Source: PVC group bacterium
Lineage (GTDB): Bacteria; Verrucomicrobiota; Kiritimatiellia; UBA8416; PXDI01
Reading direction: 5' to 3'
NCBI GenBank assembly: GCA_003565095.1
Contig: PXDI01000120.1
Span: 1 to 7,502 of the forward strand
Length of the DNA stretch: 7,502 nucleotides
How positions within the stretch are numbered: position 1 is the first letter of the stretch; the number at the start of each line of letters is the position of its first letter. The position numbers were made by a program, and so were the translations under genes. Under the pieces are notes generated by a model that was not told the DNA's origin, made no database searches, and was given only the letters and a program-made list of their open reading frames with translations. Below are positions 1 through 7,268 of the stretch, in pieces.

Positions 1-1000
1 GGCCGGTATCGCGTTGCGACTGATATTGCTGGTCAGCCTTGGAAGAATGATAGACGTACTTAACGTCAAGCCCGTCAAGGACCATCCCATGCGATTCTGA
101 GTCCGTGAGAATCGAGGCGGCATGGATACGAATACCTCGTAAGATGATGTGAGCCCGTGCACTCAAATCGAATGCGTACATTCTTCTTTTGACTTCAATT
201 CTGTTTCCGGGATCACCACCGCCCGGGGCATACACATAGAGCAGACCGGCGGCACTGTCGTAATACCATTCGTTCTCGGCATCCAGTGCGGCGAGCGCTC
301 CGGCCACATAGAACTCGGCTCCGGCCCGGCAGGCCATATTCATATTCCCGCCACGATCCGCGTTATTGGGAAATGAAAGTGTATTGGTTGTGGCGGAAGT
401 TACCGGCGCAGTCCAACAGAACCATTTGTGACCAGCGGCCACCCATACATATGCATTGGTCCAGTTGCCTGCCGGAAGCTGGGGATGAACAATCTTCTCG
501 GGACCCGATCCGTCGGCAGCCTTTGCCGTGGCAAAGGACATCAGCGCCGTCGGGGTAGCCCTTCCTGCATTCGGCCAGCGGGCCTCAAGCATCATTTCCC
601 CATCTGCAAAGATCTGGTTTTCATGTCCCAACGTCAGATTCGCGGCGGTCTTGTAGATTTCCCACGAATGCGGAGTCCATCCCGATACTGGATCGCAACC
701 GGTTATGGTAACCGCTTCATCGGGGTAAGCTTCAAAAACAATCGGTTCTGCATCCGTGCCTGATGCCGCCGGGACGACGGTTTCCCGATAGGTTCCGGCG
801 CGTATCACACAGCGGTCCCCGCCAACCATGATATCTGCGGCGGCCTGAATCGTGCGAAACGGCGAAAACTCAGACCCATCACCGCTATCCGCCGCACTCG
901 CGTCCACATAATAGGTGGCGGCACCGACGTTAGAAGCAAAAATTAGCCTAATCATAAGAACTGATAACACCCCTCTCATATATTTGACTCCGCTATTCAT
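1..1000 (-). CDS. Secreted right-handed beta-helix protein, probable polysaccharide-active, 3' end outside window
   Basis: The minus-strand frame is open from 1000 to the left window edge (333 codons, no stop), so this is the N-terminal part of a longer gene. A hydrophobic leader at about residues 8-28 ends in NVGAA and suggests Sec export. Next comes the signature seen at the start of many parallel beta-helix proteins: YYVDAS (31-36), SPFRTIQAAA (46-55), GGDRCVIRAGTYRE (60-73), then repeated short beta-strands such as PIVFEAYP (86-93). A later segment has the pattern NEWYYDSAAGLLYVYAPGG (243-261), typical of beta-helix polysaccharide lyases and hydrolases of PVC bacteria. Catalytic residues are not visible in this part, so the class (lyase or hydrolase) and substrate are unknown. 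Start choice: AAGGAG at 1017-1012 lies 11 bases before ATG 1000. In-frame ATGs also occur at 1009 (too close to that site) and 979 (best for a short signal peptide). It is last in the visible operon. Confidence 0.85.
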   Translation of the reverse strand, partial: MNSGVKYMRGVLSVLMIRLIFASNVGAATYYVDASAADSGDGSEFSPFRTIQAAADIMVGGDRCVIRAGTYRETVVPAASGTDAEPIVFEAYPDEAVTITGCDPVSGWTPHSWEIYKTAANLTLGHENQIFADGEMMLEARWPNAGRATPTALMSFATAKAADGSGPEKIVHPQLPAGNWTNAYVWVAAGHKWFCWTAPVTSATTNTLSFPNNADRGGNMNMACRAGAEFYVAGALAALDAENEWYYDSAAGLLYVYAPGGGDPGNRIEVKRRMYAFDLSARAHIILRGIRIHAASILTDSESHGMVLDGLDVKYVYHSSKADQQYQSQRDTG

Positions 1001-1340
1001 CACTTTCATCGCTCCTTATCGTTAATCGCGCACCATAAATGGATGATGCCTTCCGTGTGCCCTTGTAGTAGACAAGATACCAATCGTGGAATATATCCAC
1101 AGCCCGTCGCCTTTGGGCTTGCGGTAATGTCCGGTCACAGCCACCCCCTTGCCCGGCACGGACAATCTTCGGCCAGGACAGGTGACGGGTGGCGGAAGCC
1201 TCAGTTGATTGCACCATCATCGTCGCCGGTTCTGCCAGCATAACATTTGCCTCACTGGCACGCAGGTGCCCATCGTTCATCAACAAAACTGCACCGATCA
1301 GCAGCGCTGCTTTCGTAGGTGTTTTCATGGTGTCTTTCAT
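993..1340 (-). CDS. Small exported protein of unknown function, possibly frameshifted in its second half
   Basis: The frame encodes 115 residues. The N-terminus from M5 looks like a signal peptide: basic start MKTPTK, hydrophobic AALLIGAVLL, and a possible cleavage after RASEA (27-31). I do not recognise the mature part. Up to about residue 65 it reads naturally (SWPKIVRAG); after that it becomes arginine-rich (QAQRRRAV), as shadow frames often are. The switch falls at a five-G run (1148-1144 on the minus strand). Removing one G would give a continuation containing VAVTGHYRKPKGDGLWIYST and a TAA stop at about 1024-1022, just before the ribosome binding site of the next gene; as written, the frame overlaps that gene by 8 bases. 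Start 1340 overlaps the upstream TGA as ATGA; ATG 1328 is an alternative that gives a cleaner leader. The N-terminal half is more credible than the C-terminal half. Confidence 0.4.
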   Translation of the reverse strand: MKDTMKTPTKAALLIGAVLLMNDGHLRASEANVMLAEPATMMVQSTEASATRHLSWPKIVRAGQGGGCDRTLPQAQRRRAVDIFHDWYLVYYKGTRKASSIYGARLTIRSDESDE

Positions 1341-1672
1341 TCCTCCTCAACATGGTAACGCTTCAACAACGCCCGCACGTCATCCTCTCTGCTTACATCG
1401 GCTTTGCCAAGCATGACAATCCCGGCGGCGCTGCCCAACTGTTGACACAACGCATCCAGCACATCGCCGTCGCCCCAAATCTGGACCAACTTGCCAGCCT
1501 TGCGAATCCGCCTAAACACATCGGGCCAATGCGTGACGTCGGGTTGCCCCGCCCCCGGTATCCACTGGATACCCTTCAACTCCTTGATCGCCTGCCTGCC
1601 GGACTTCGACTCCACGATGCCATGGGTGATGCGGGCGCTGGCCAGGGCCGCTCCGATTCCCGCCGAGATCAT
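1337..1672 (-). CDS. Hypothetical 111-residue protein following the beta-propeller gene
   Basis: The ATG at 1672 directly abuts the TAA of the giant upstream gene (TAAATG, zero spacing, same frame), and the TGA at 1339-1337 overlaps the next ATG. This arrangement suggests translational coupling. Only a weak GGA lies about 8 bases upstream. The protein has no signal peptide or membrane segment. It looks like a small alpha/beta domain: a helical start (SGRQAIKELKG, 24-34), WPDVFRRIRKAGKLVQIWG (49-67), a helix DVLDALCQQLG (70-80), a strand GIVMLGK (84-90), and an acidic helical end REDDVRALLKRY (94-105). I do not recognise the family. The phrase ADVSREDDV resembles a short-chain dehydrogenase motif, but the order and length do not fit one. 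It could also be a C-terminal domain once joined to the upstream protein, because the frame is shared. Natural composition and tight packing support it as real. Confidence 0.55.
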   Translation of the reverse strand: MISAGIGAALASARITHGIVESKSGRQAIKELKGIQWIPGAGQPDVTHWPDVFRRIRKAGKLVQIWGDGDVLDALCQQLGSAAGIVMLGKADVSREDDVRALLKRYHVEEE

Positions 1673-4600
1673 TTATTGTTCCATTCTGAATTGCGACTCG
1701 GCGGCTTGGATACGTTCCAGAACGTTATTGGATTGCGAACGTTTTTGTGCTTCGGCAAAAAAGGGACGCATTCTGGTCAACCGGCTTGTTACAAACGCAT
1801 GTTCCGCCGCGAGGTCGGAAGAGTCCCATAGCCGGGGTCTTATCGGCGGCGGACTGTCTCCCGGCGCCAACTCGGTACGCAAGACAATCTGCCATGTGCC
1901 GCGTGTGAGGGTAATGCGCTGACCGTGTTCGATCGCAGTGCCGCCAATCCAGCCGCGGACATGTTCACCCGGACAGTCCCAGCGCAATGTTTTCTGTTCC
2001 CGCACTACAACCGCGCCCAGCCAATACAACGCCGTTCCGGTCTGTTCCGCATGCGCCATCTTTATGCAGAAGGCCACGCCGTCACGCTCAATAGAGTCTT
2101 CCGGCGTCAAGGCTTCATTCCAACCCCTCCTGAAATCCCGGCTGGCATCCTGCAACGGGAATCTGCGGAACTCGCTGCCGGCGCTTCTATCCGGTTCTAC
2201 CCAGTTCAACCGGCCGTTGGCAACATGCGCCTCGATCCCGCCGGCTTCGGCGACCGGCAGCGGACCGATTGTGTGCCATCCGCGCAGCACCTGGCCATTG
2301 ATAAAGTGCATGGTGCCCTGCGCGGCGCGGCGCCGGTTGTCGTCATTAAGCATCCGCCTGGTCATAATTTGCGTCGGCAACAGCGGATCGGAAGCGCTAA
2401 GCGGCGTGCCCGGAAGCTGTGCCAGCAATGTCTCGGCCACTTTATCGGCCTGCCAGGCCAGCCCGGCTTCATCGGCCTGAATGCACAATACTCCCCCCCG
2501 CAGACGAAAATACATGCGGTCGCCGTCAACTTCCGGCCCATAGGTCAAACCATCGGCCGGCAGCTTTTGATTGCGCGCCAGCACCAGCGGGTCACGACCG
2601 GGCAGGACCGTCGGGCTGCTGCCGCCGAGCCATTCCGGATACTCGATATCTTCGCCGGCACGATGGCGTTGATCGAGACCAAAACGGGTATCCCGATTAT
2701 AGCGAATCCGACCGTCACAGAACAAATAAAGAGCGCCGCCCGCCATTGCCGGCATGGGATAGGTGTTTCCGACCGCGTGCCGGAACACCGGAAAGAAGTT
2801 CACCATCAGCTCGCCGGTATGACTGTCGAATGCCGCCAACCTACCGCGCCGCGTACTGGCAATGCCGAAAATCAGCCCGTCGTGCTCGACGCCCCCGCCA
2901 TACCCGAAACTGTTAAAAGACTGTCCGGTCCACAGAGTCTCCGCGCGGACTTCATCGCGACTTTTCATAATCAGGCGTACCGCCACAACATGACTATAGA
3001 AATGCACCTTCGAGAAAATCATCAGCGTTCCGTTTCCCAGCGATAAATACGGATGGCTGACATTTTCATGCCCGATAAAATTTATCAGACTCTGACCGTC
3101 ATCGGCGCGCCATACCTGACCACCGGCGGTGACGATTACATCCATCCGCTCCTGCCCGTCGGTCAGTGAAACAACATGCGGCGTGACTATGCCATCGGCA
3201 TCATAGCGGTTGCCCCAGTGCGGAATATCGAAAGGCGGAGTTTCCCAAAGTTTTTCACCGCTTGCGGCATCGTGGCACACCAGCCGTGCGCGCCGGTTGG
3301 GATTCCTGTCCGCGCACCAGCCGCCAAGCGCCTGCCGGAGGGTGGGCGGTTCGGTTCCATAAGCGGCAATCATGGCAATAATGCGTCCGTCATGAAATAC
3401 CGGTGAATTGACCTGAAAGCCCATCGAACCGCCAACGGCGCCCATATCTATAATCCACTGAATCCGGCCGGCGGCGTCCAGCTTTGCCAGCACGGTGCCG
3501 GCCTGCTTGATCCACAGGTGATGGCCGTCGGTTATCGGACTGCACATAATATTGTCCGTATAACCGCTGTCCCCGCCAAACTGCGGTTTACGTCGGTAAT
3601 CTGCCGGATACAGCGCAACCAGTTGCTCATAGAGTTGCTCGATGCGTTCTTTGTTGGCACGGTCAACCGGGTCTAATGCGTCGATTTCCGCATAAACCGG
3701 CACCACCTGGCACCAGACCTCCGGATGCGTAACCGCCAACCGGTCAACCCGGCTGCGCCAGCGTACTTCGCCGGTCATTTTATCGAGCGCCACAACGGTA
3801 TTCGGCGCTTCGGTGGTAATCAGCAGGTCCCCCATAACCATGACATTCCCGTTGCCAAACGCCAGCTTGCGTATCCAGCCGATGTTGCGATTATTGTTTA
3901 TATCGAATGCCAGCGGCGGATTGGTATCCGGGTAGCGACCACTGTGATCGCGGCGAAACTGCCGTGCGGCGGAATGCGGATTGCCGATATTTTGATAAGC
4001 ATCCCTGCGCTTAGCGGCAATTGCCTGCGCCTCCGCGGGAGGACGCGGCGCACCCTCGACACAGAAATGTATGCCGGCAAACGCCGCTATGGCTGTATCG
4101 TCAACATACAGCAGCAACTCGTTAATGCCTTTTTTCAACGGCAGACGCGTAAGCCACAATCCCGGTTTCTTTACCGGGTCGGCGCGATAACGGTCAATTT
4201 TCCATACCAGCCGGTTATTGACAAACAGTTTTGCGGCGTAAGCGGTTTCGACGGTACACCAGACCTCGACATCACGCGGCGCCTCAACCTGCATGGCATG
4301 GTAGCTGCCGGTATATTCCCAGCCGGGAAAGATATAATTCGGCCGGGCTGAACGAGGCGCGTAAAAACGTCCCTGCATCGGCATTACCGCCATGTAATCC
4401 CAGGGCCGCACATGATGGGTGGCTCCATCCGGCAGCCTGCCCCAATCTTTGCCCCATTGATCAGGGACGGAAGGATCAACGGCGGGCGTCTGCACCTGGG
4501 CCTGATAGCCACTGCGCGGCCCCCCCCGGGCGCGTATTGCCGCCACCGGCGCCCGGTACAAAGTGCGCCGCTCGGGAATCAAAGCCGGCAGCGCCGGGCT

Positions 4601-5455
4601 ATGGCCGCCCCAGGGCGTGGTCATAACCGGCCCCAGCGACATAACCTGCTCCTGACGCGGGTACATCCAGCGTACCGCGCCCGTCCGGCCAAGAGTGTCG
4701 GGCAGACGGATCACGGTACCGTCAGCCGGTATCGGTTCAGAATTATTGGATGCCGTGAAGTCCGGATCGCCGGATTCAACATTGCACTGAAGAACCCGCG
4801 GCGCTTCGGCGCGCTCATTCCAGGCCGTGCGTGCGGCGGCAACATAGCGCTGCAAATGCTCTATTTTCGGTTCGGCAAATGCGATAATCTGCTCAACACT
4901 TAAGCTTATCTGCGCCAGATCAGCCGCAATAGTGTCGTCTAAGAGATCGCCACCAATGGAATCCAAACCGATATCCATATCCATGATATTGGGAACGCTG
5001 CCGCGCCTGACGCGAGCGGCGGGTTTATCAGCGGGTTTTTGCTCTGCCGGATCGGGCCACTCGAATGCTATTTCAGGAATCTGGTCTAACGCAAGTTTAT
5101 ATGGCAGACCGATGCGCGCCGCCATTTCAACCGTGCGCAATTCATGCCAGACTTGCATGCCGTACGCATAGATCGCGGTCAGGCGCTCGGTAGCCAGAAC
5201 CCCGAAATCCGGCGCTTTTTTGAAACGCGGGCGCTGCAACGGTTCATATACGGCGACAACTTCACCATCGTTGCCCCAGCCGATGCCGGGATTGGCCACT
5301 GTTGCCGTGCCGCCTGCTTCGGAACCGATCACCGCATCCAGCGTAAACACCGTCGGCTTTATACGCCCAAGGTCGAGGTCATCGCTGTCAAGCCCGTCCC
5401 ACGCCACAATATCAACCCGCAGTGAACCCTTCACGCTGCCGCCTTCAATCTTCAT
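1673..5455 (-). CDS. PQQ-like beta-propeller protein, main body (downstream of an in-frame TAG)
   Basis: This 1,260-codon stretch is the bulk of a giant secreted protein whose true N-terminus is the fragment at 5501-5776. In numbering of the joined frame (add 107), the order is: a beta-rich N-terminal region; a proline- and acid-rich linker near 240-275; a galactose-binding-like beta-sandwich at about 487-572 (EVWCTVETAYAAKLFVNNR, LPLKKGINELLLYV); a PQQ-like propeller at about 632-1107; and a second beta-sandwich-like module at about 1157-1307, beginning LRGWHTIGPLP. Propeller blades show the D-x-x-(T/S)G-x-x-x-W pattern: ALDKMTGEVRW (D665, W673), CHDAASGEKLW (D836, W844), and AFDSHTGELMVNF (D984) without the Trp. 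Enzyme activity cannot be claimed: such propellers serve as dehydrogenases, scaffolds or binding proteins. The ATG at 5455 lacks a Shine-Dalgarno sequence and sits inside a continuous beta-strand pattern, so it is probably not the native start. It holds G runs of eight (4527-4520) and seven (2499-2493). Confidence 0.88.
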   Translation of the reverse strand: MKIEGGSVKGSLRVDIVAWDGLDSDDLDLGRIKPTVFTLDAVIGSEAGGTATVANPGIGWGNDGEVVAVYEPLQRPRFKKAPDFGVLATERLTAIYAYGMQVWHELRTVEMAARIGLPYKLALDQIPEIAFEWPDPAEQKPADKPAARVRRGSVPNIMDMDIGLDSIGGDLLDDTIAADLAQISLSVEQIIAFAEPKIEHLQRYVAAARTAWNERAEAPRVLQCNVESGDPDFTASNNSEPIPADGTVIRLPDTLGRTGAVRWMYPRQEQVMSLGPVMTTPWGGHSPALPALIPERRTLYRAPVAAIRARGGPRSGYQAQVQTPAVDPSVPDQWGKDWGRLPDGATHHVRPWDYMAVMPMQGRFYAPRSARPNYIFPGWEYTGSYHAMQVEAPRDVEVWCTVETAYAAKLFVNNRLVWKIDRYRADPVKKPGLWLTRLPLKKGINELLLYVDDTAIAAFAGIHFCVEGAPRPPAEAQAIAAKRRDAYQNIGNPHSAARQFRRDHSGRYPDTNPPLAFDINNNRNIGWIRKLAFGNGNVMVMGDLLITTEAPNTVVALDKMTGEVRWRSRVDRLAVTHPEVWCQVVPVYAEIDALDPVDRANKERIEQLYEQLVALYPADYRRKPQFGGDSGYTDNIMCSPITDGHHLWIKQAGTVLAKLDAAGRIQWIIDMGAVGGSMGFQVNSPVFHDGRIIAMIAAYGTEPPTLRQALGGWCADRNPNRRARLVCHDAASGEKLWETPPFDIPHWGNRYDADGIVTPHVVSLTDGQERMDVIVTAGGQVWRADDGQSLINFIGHENVSHPYLSLGNGTLMIFSKVHFYSHVVAVRLIMKSRDEVRAETLWTGQSFNSFGYGGGVEHDGLIFGIASTRRGRLAAFDSHTGELMVNFFPVFRHAVGNTYPMPAMAGGALYLFCDGRIRYNRDTRFGLDQRHRAGEDIEYPEWLGGSSPTVLPGRDPLVLARNQKLPADGLTYGPEVDGDRMYFRLRGGVLCIQADEAGLAWQADKVAETLLAQLPGTPLSASDPLLPTQIMTRRMLNDDNRRRAAQGTMHFINGQVLRGWHTIGPLPVAEAGGIEAHVANGRLNWVEPDRSAGSEFRRFPLQDASRDFRRGWNEALTPEDSIERDGVAFCIKMAHAEQTGTALYWLGAVVVREQKTLRWDCPGEHVRGWIGGTAIEHGQRITLTRGTWQIVLRTELAPGDSPPPIRPRLWDSSDLAAEHAFVTSRLTRMRPFFAEAQKRSQSNNVLERIQAAESQFRMEQ

Positions 5456-5500
5456 TGCTGAAGCATCCGCAAAGAAATGTAAAGCTGATCCGCCCGGCGA

Positions 5501-5503
5501 CTA
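5501..5503 (-). other. In-frame amber (TAG) codon 92 splitting the giant propeller gene
   Basis: The minus strand reads GCG CGC GCC TAG TCG CCG GGC. Both sides lie in one frame: a signal peptide with a good ribosome binding site lies upstream, and more than 1,260 open codons lie downstream. The downstream ATG has no Shine-Dalgarno sequence and would leave a secreted-type protein without a leader. The interruption could be a nonsense mutation, an assembly or sequencing error, or read-through by a suppressor tRNA. The sequence alone does not decide between them. Confidence 0.75.
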
Positions 5504-5776
5504 GGCGCGCGCTTCGATAAACACCCCTTCACGCAAAACAGCCTGCGCAATCAAATCATGCCCCCCGAAGACATCACGCAGCGTAAGTTCAATGCATCCG
5601 TTGTAAGGAGACTGCGGCGGCGTCGCTGGCAGTTGCGCCGCATAATTATTGCGGATTGCCTCCAGCTCGCCAACCGTTTTGCGCAAGCGCATCGTGACGG
5701 CTTCCAGCTCCGGAGCTTGTGCCGCCGCGCTGACAGCCAACCCCAATAATATGCAGACAATAATACACCTGTTCAT
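5501..5776 (-). CDS. N-terminal fragment of the PQQ-like propeller protein, with signal peptide, ending at an in-frame TAG
   Basis: The frame encodes 91 residues and stops at TAG 5503-5501. A clear signal peptide opens it: MNR, hydrophobic CIIVCILLGLAVSAAA, and a likely cleavage after AQA (residue 20). A short amphipathic, possibly coiled-coil helix follows (ELEAVTMRLRKTVGELEAI, 23-41). Then comes a beta-rich stretch, NGCIELTLRDVFGGHDLIAQ (59-78), ending VLREGVFIEARA. AGGAG at 5787-5783 is 6 bases before the ATG, an excellent ribosome binding site. The reading frame is the same as that of the 1673-5455 stretch, and the 15 codons between the TAG and the next ATG (SPGGSALHFFADASA) read as normal protein leading into MKIEGGSVKGSLRVDI. 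I therefore read this as the true start of the giant gene and not as a separate small gene. Spacing from the upstream glycosidase gene is 43 bases. Confidence 0.8.
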   Translation of the reverse strand: MNRCIIVCILLGLAVSAAAQAPELEAVTMRLRKTVGELEAIRNNYAAQLPATPPQSPYNGCIELTLRDVFGGHDLIAQAVLREGVFIEARA

Positions 5777-5782
5777 TATCAG

Positions 5783-5787
5783 CTCCT
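5783..5787 (-). promoter_or_regulatory. Ribosome binding site of the propeller gene
   Basis: AGGAG is placed 6 bases before the ATG at 5776. It is listed because it decides that translation of the giant gene starts at 5776; the ATG at 5455 has no comparable site. Confidence 0.65.
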
Positions 5788-5819
5788 GTATTGAAACACC
5801 CTCCGCCCTTGAGAATGGT

Positions 5820-7169
5820 TCATGTACCTTCGGCGGCTAAATCTTCCGGTCTGCAAATTGTACGCAGCTCGATCATACGCGGCTGAAGCTCGCCGCTGGC
5901 AAGACCATTTGCCCGCTCATTTATCTCGCGCAGCATTAAGGCGTTGAATCGATTGGGGACATTATACATATTGACCAGTCCATAATGCGGCACGTCCGGA
6001 TCCGTGAAATTGTGTTGCCACTTGAACCAAGAATATCCGATCAGCGACGGATGCGCAATAGCAGATTCCAAGGCCGCGACACCACGACGGAGCGTACGTT
6101 CATTCATCGACAGTTCCGCGTCACTCCGATCGGCAAAAGGCCACTTAAAGTAATCGCTGGCCCACGCGAACTCGCCGTTCAAAACCGGCATCCCGGTTGC
6201 CGACGCAATCGCGTCCACCCGCTTCCCGAAGTCGGCGCGATAGCAATTCATGGTCAACACATCACACCAGCCGTTATCGAAAGCCTGTCGCTGTGCCGCC
6301 AGAATGACGGGGCCGGGATTTCCGCCGTGCCGCGGGCCGAGAATCAAATGATTTGGATCATGCCGGCGGATACACTCCGAAACGATCCGGAAATATTCCA
6401 GCGCATAGTGCAGCGAGAAAGCGTCCTGGTCCTCGTTATACTCCGCATGATCAAGCACCAGACCTTCGTCGTTCAGGCGGCGGAAGCCGGCTTCGTCCTG
6501 GAACGCCAGCCCCCAGCGCGCAGCCACCGGACGGGGACCGCCGTATCTTGCACTGACCCATTGCCAGGCGGCGCGTTGTGCGTGTCGGTCCGGAGACTCC
6601 GACAACAGTATTTGCAGCAGTGATGGCGTCATGGCTTTACTGGAAACATTAGCGGTGCCGCCCCATACATGCTCACGGTACCGCTGCCCCCAACCCGGTT
6701 CATTATCACAAAACCAACCGATGAATTCCGGGCGGTCGCGATAAAGCGCAGCGGACTCCGCGCAGGCACGGTCATAGGCTTTTGCAAAACACGGGTCAAA
6801 GACATCAATGTTCTTCACACCCGTCTTTTGAAGTGTTCCATCGGAATAAACACGCCTGACATGTAAAAGGTGGCAAACCGGCCAGCCGATTGTCGTAAAA
6901 TCAACGTTTGACCAGCTGCCGAAAGCATTAAACCCTAATGTTGCCAGATAATCCGCAATCCCCTGAAAATCATTGCGGAGAACGGCCTGTTCCTCACCGG
7001 CGGGCGCGGTTTTGAATGCCGACGGGCAGCCGACCGAGTCAATGCCCTTGTAGAACCAGCATTGCCCCTGCGGATTAACAAACCACCAGCGTCCCGACCG
7101 GTCTTTCCCGACCCGGAAGAAACCCTCTTTGCCACGCAGGGTCGACTCATCTAATGCGATTGAACTCAT
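5820..7169 (-). CDS. Glycoside hydrolase, GH50 beta-agarase-like (clan GH-A), cytoplasmic
   Basis: The product is 449 residues (numbering here from the ATG at 7169). The N-terminal DRSGRWWFVNPQGQCWFYKG (23-42) is the opening seen in GH50-type agarases and relatives, where the barrel begins with 'G-W-x-x-x-P-x-G'. Two carboxylate motifs fit a retaining clan GH-A TIM barrel: WFCDNEPGWG (E157, probable acid/base) and PVLNGEFAWAS (E333, probable nucleophile), followed by the aromatic strand IGYSWFKWQHNF (377-388). By family knowledge such enzymes cleave beta-linked galactans or related glycans; the actual substrate is unknown. GH50 agarases are usually much longer, so this is a catalytic domain without accessory modules. 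There is no signal peptide, and none is possible by moving the start, because an in-frame TAG lies at 7187-7185. ATG 7169 is preferred over the adjacent TTG 7172, with AGGGAG ending about 5 bases upstream. It is probably the first complete gene of the operon. Confidence 0.9.
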   Translation of the reverse strand: MSSIALDESTLRGKEGFFRVGKDRSGRWWFVNPQGQCWFYKGIDSVGCPSAFKTAPAGEEQAVLRNDFQGIADYLATLGFNAFGSWSNVDFTTIGWPVCHLLHVRRVYSDGTLQKTGVKNIDVFDPCFAKAYDRACAESAALYRDRPEFIGWFCDNEPGWGQRYREHVWGGTANVSSKAMTPSLLQILLSESPDRHAQRAAWQWVSARYGGPRPVAARWGLAFQDEAGFRRLNDEGLVLDHAEYNEDQDAFSLHYALEYFRIVSECIRRHDPNHLILGPRHGGNPGPVILAAQRQAFDNGWCDVLTMNCYRADFGKRVDAIASATGMPVLNGEFAWASDYFKWPFADRSDAELSMNERTLRRGVAALESAIAHPSLIGYSWFKWQHNFTDPDVPHYGLVNMYNVPNRFNALMLREINERANGLASGELQPRMIELRTICRPEDLAAEGT

Positions 7170-7209
7170 CAAATCTCCCTTTCCCTATTTCCGTTCTGTC
7201 AATAATTGC

Positions 7210-7225
7210 GCCCCAGTCTTGGGGC
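7210..7225 (-). terminator. Short GC hairpin between the stub and the glycosidase gene; weak terminator or attenuator candidate
   Basis: GCCCCA (7210-7215) pairs with TGGGGC (7220-7225) around the four-base loop GTCT. On the minus strand it is followed by GCAATTATTG and not by a T run, so it is not a classical intrinsic terminator. It lies at the end of the minisatellite-encoded frame and about 40 bases before the glycosidase start, where a terminator or leader structure would be plausible. The rest of the 7170-7250 gap shows no clear promoter pair. Confidence 0.3.
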
Positions 7226-7268
7226 TAATCGTCGTTTCATCAAGTACTTTGTTTGCGAGTGTGGGAGT

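Noticed and set aside
149..763. Three overlapping plus-strand open frames at the left edge
   Set aside because: They lie antisense to the beta-helix gene, whose minus-strand frame is open throughout and shows family motifs.
1337..1672. Short-chain dehydrogenase reading of the 111-residue protein (GIGAALA, ADVSREDDV)
   Set aside because: The segments are too far apart and in the wrong context, the protein is less than half the family length, and the catalytic YxxxK is missing.
1925..3046. Long plus-strand open frame (373 codons) opposite the propeller gene
   Set aside because: It lies wholly antisense to a well-supported gene, has no recognisable domain, and is rich in Arg/Pro/Gln/His as expected from the complement of GC-rich coding sequence.
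5985..6623. Plus-strand open frame (212 codons) opposite the glycosidase gene
   Set aside because: Antisense shadow of the GH50-like gene; no motif and no ribosome binding site worth noting.
7197..7202. Perfect TTGACA (minus strand) upstream of the glycosidase as a -35 box
   Set aside because: About 17 bases downstream the sequence is GGGAGA, the ribosome binding region, with no TATAAT-like -10 element.
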